In this document: in pieces, positions 63,299-64,000 of the stretch
Numbering within the stretch: position 1 is the first letter of the stretch
Layout: every line of letters begins with the position of its first letter
Source: Arthrobacter globiformis
GTDB lineage: Bacteria > Actinomycetota > Actinomycetes > Actinomycetales > Micrococcaceae
Reading direction: 5' to 3'
DNA length: 64,000 bases
NCBI RefSeq assembly: GCF_030818015.1
Contig: NZ_JAUSZX010000001.1
Location: forward strand, 1,860,001 to 1,924,000
The notes under the pieces: generated by a model
What the model saw: the letters and a program-made list of their open reading frames with translations, nothing else
Databases searched by the model: none
What the model was told of the DNA's origin: nothing
Translations under genes and position numbers: made by a program

Positions 63299-64000
63299 TG
63301 TCCACGGACACGGCGGCACCGGAAGAATCTCCGGCCACGGCGGCACCCAAGCCGGTAGATGGCGTGGAAACGGCGCCGCCGGACCGGCCCCGCACCGCGA
63401 TTGACCGCGGCGTGACCGACTACCTCCAGCACATGGGCGTCGAACGGGGCCTCGCAGTAAACACCCTGTCCGCGTACCGCCGCGACCTCGCCCGCTATTC
63501 GGCCTACCTCGCCGGGCAGGGCCTCAGCAGCCCGGCTGACATCACCCGCCACCACGTGACGGGCTTTGCCCAGGCACTCTCCGACGGCGCCGACGGCGGC
63601 ACTGCGCTGGGGGTGCGTTCCGCGGCGCGGACCGTAGTGGCGGTCCGGGGACTGCACCGCTTTTGGGCGCTGGAAGGGACGACGACGGCGGACCCCGCCA
63701 GCGATGTCCACCCGCCAATGCCCGGCAAACGGCTGCCCAAGGCCATCACCGTGGATGAAGTCACCAGGATCCTGGAAGCCGCCGGTACTGATACGGCAAC
63801 CGGCCTCCGGGACCGGGCGTTGCTCGAATTCCTGTACTCCTCCGGTGCCCGGATCAGTGAAGCCGTAGGCCTAGACGTCGACGATCTCTCGGTGCAGGCG
63901 GCCGAATCCGGGCCGGCCATCGTTCGGCTGTTTGGAAAGGGCTCCAAGGAACGCCTCGTGCCGCTCGGCTCATTCGCGGCCCGTGCCCTCGATGCGTACC
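63298..64000 (+). CDS. xerD: Tyrosine recombinase XerD, N-terminal part (3' end outside window)
   Basis: Open to the window edge; 234 residues are visible. After about 30 variable residues comes the core-binding domain (DYLQHMGVERGLAVNTLSAYRRDLARYSAYLAGQG) and the start of the catalytic domain with the first Arg in SGARISEAVGLDVDDL and the beta-hairpin Lys in GKGSKERLVPLG. The HxxR, His/Trp and Tyr motifs lie beyond 64000. Xer proteins resolve chromosome dimers at dif. The location after pyrG and Nudix is the usual actinobacterial xerD site; scpA usually follows. Confidence 0.94.
   Translation, partial: MSTDTAAPEESPATAAPKPVDGVETAPPDRPRTAIDRGVTDYLQHMGVERGLAVNTLSAYRRDLARYSAYLAGQGLSSPADITRHHVTGFAQALSDGADGGTALGVRSAARTVVAVRGLHRFWALEGTTTADPASDVHPPMPGKRLPKAITVDEVTRILEAAGTDTATGLRDRALLEFLYSSGARISEAVGLDVDDLSVQAAESGPAIVRLFGKGSKERLVPLGSFAARALDAY

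Overview
The window is a high-GC actinobacterial chromosome segment. The gene order, the rRNA sequences, PriA in place of separate HisA and TrpF, a mycothiol-type enzyme, mycobacterial-style LexA boxes and many TANNNT-N6/7-RTG leaderless starts all fit the Micrococcaceae. The 16S text looks Arthrobacter/Pseudarthrobacter-like. I see no phage, insertion sequence, CRISPR array or tRNA gene. Most of the window is conserved housekeeping DNA.

Layout: (1) 1-2.6 kb: end of a DinG-type helicase, then lexA divergent from a LysM membrane protein with LexA sites between them. (2) 2.7-8.5 kb: hisC-hisB-hisH, a 52-residue two-helix membrane protein, priA, an SseB-family gene and an MFS transporter. (3) 8.6-12.3 kb: DUF1844 gene, then a structured leader, infC (AUU start, long Ala/Pro/Lys tail), rpmI, rplT and a TrmH-family rRNA methyltransferase. 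(4) 12.4-18.3 kb: GlsB-like membrane protein, CDF transporter, MFS exporter, MutT-like Nudix, a LexA-boxed radical-SAM gene of the Rv2578c type, and a SIMPL/HEXXH pair. (5) 18.4-24.2 kb: repeat-rich leader, pheST, and a frameshifted and truncated NRPS-like pseudogene. (6) 24.3-26.4 kb: quinone oxidoreductase and fatty-acid desaturase. (7) 26.6-35.3 kb: complete argCJBDFRGH cluster behind one AT-rich operator/promoter. (8) 35.4-43.4 kb: mycothiol-dependent enzyme, alkylation repair (ada-alkA, ogt, mpg), apt, HelR-like RNAP-associated helicase, tyrS. (9) 43.6-49.5 kb: one rRNA operon (16S-23S-5S) with boxA-like elements and a long 23S processing stem. (10) 49.5-53.6 kb: multicopper oxidase and a CopD-CtaG fusion (copper handling). 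(11) 53.9-64 kb: a repeat-rich RGG-like/helical-repeat protein, HAD phosphatase, a small protein, tlyA, nadK, recN, pyrG, an ADP-ribose-type Nudix and the start of xerD.

Themes: amino-acid biosynthesis (his, arg), translation (infC, rpmI, rplT, pheST, tyrS, rRNA) and DNA damage (lexA, LysM protein, Rv2578c-like gene, ada-alkA, ogt, mpg, recN). I found no convincing wholly new multi-gene system. The items most worth following up are the infC leader with its AUU start, the 17-bp duplication that creates a coupling mini-ORF between ada-alkA and ogt, the repeat-rich disordered protein at 53.9 kb, the SOS boxes, and the small membrane protein inside the his cluster. All starts and functions are read from the sequence alone; no database search was possible.
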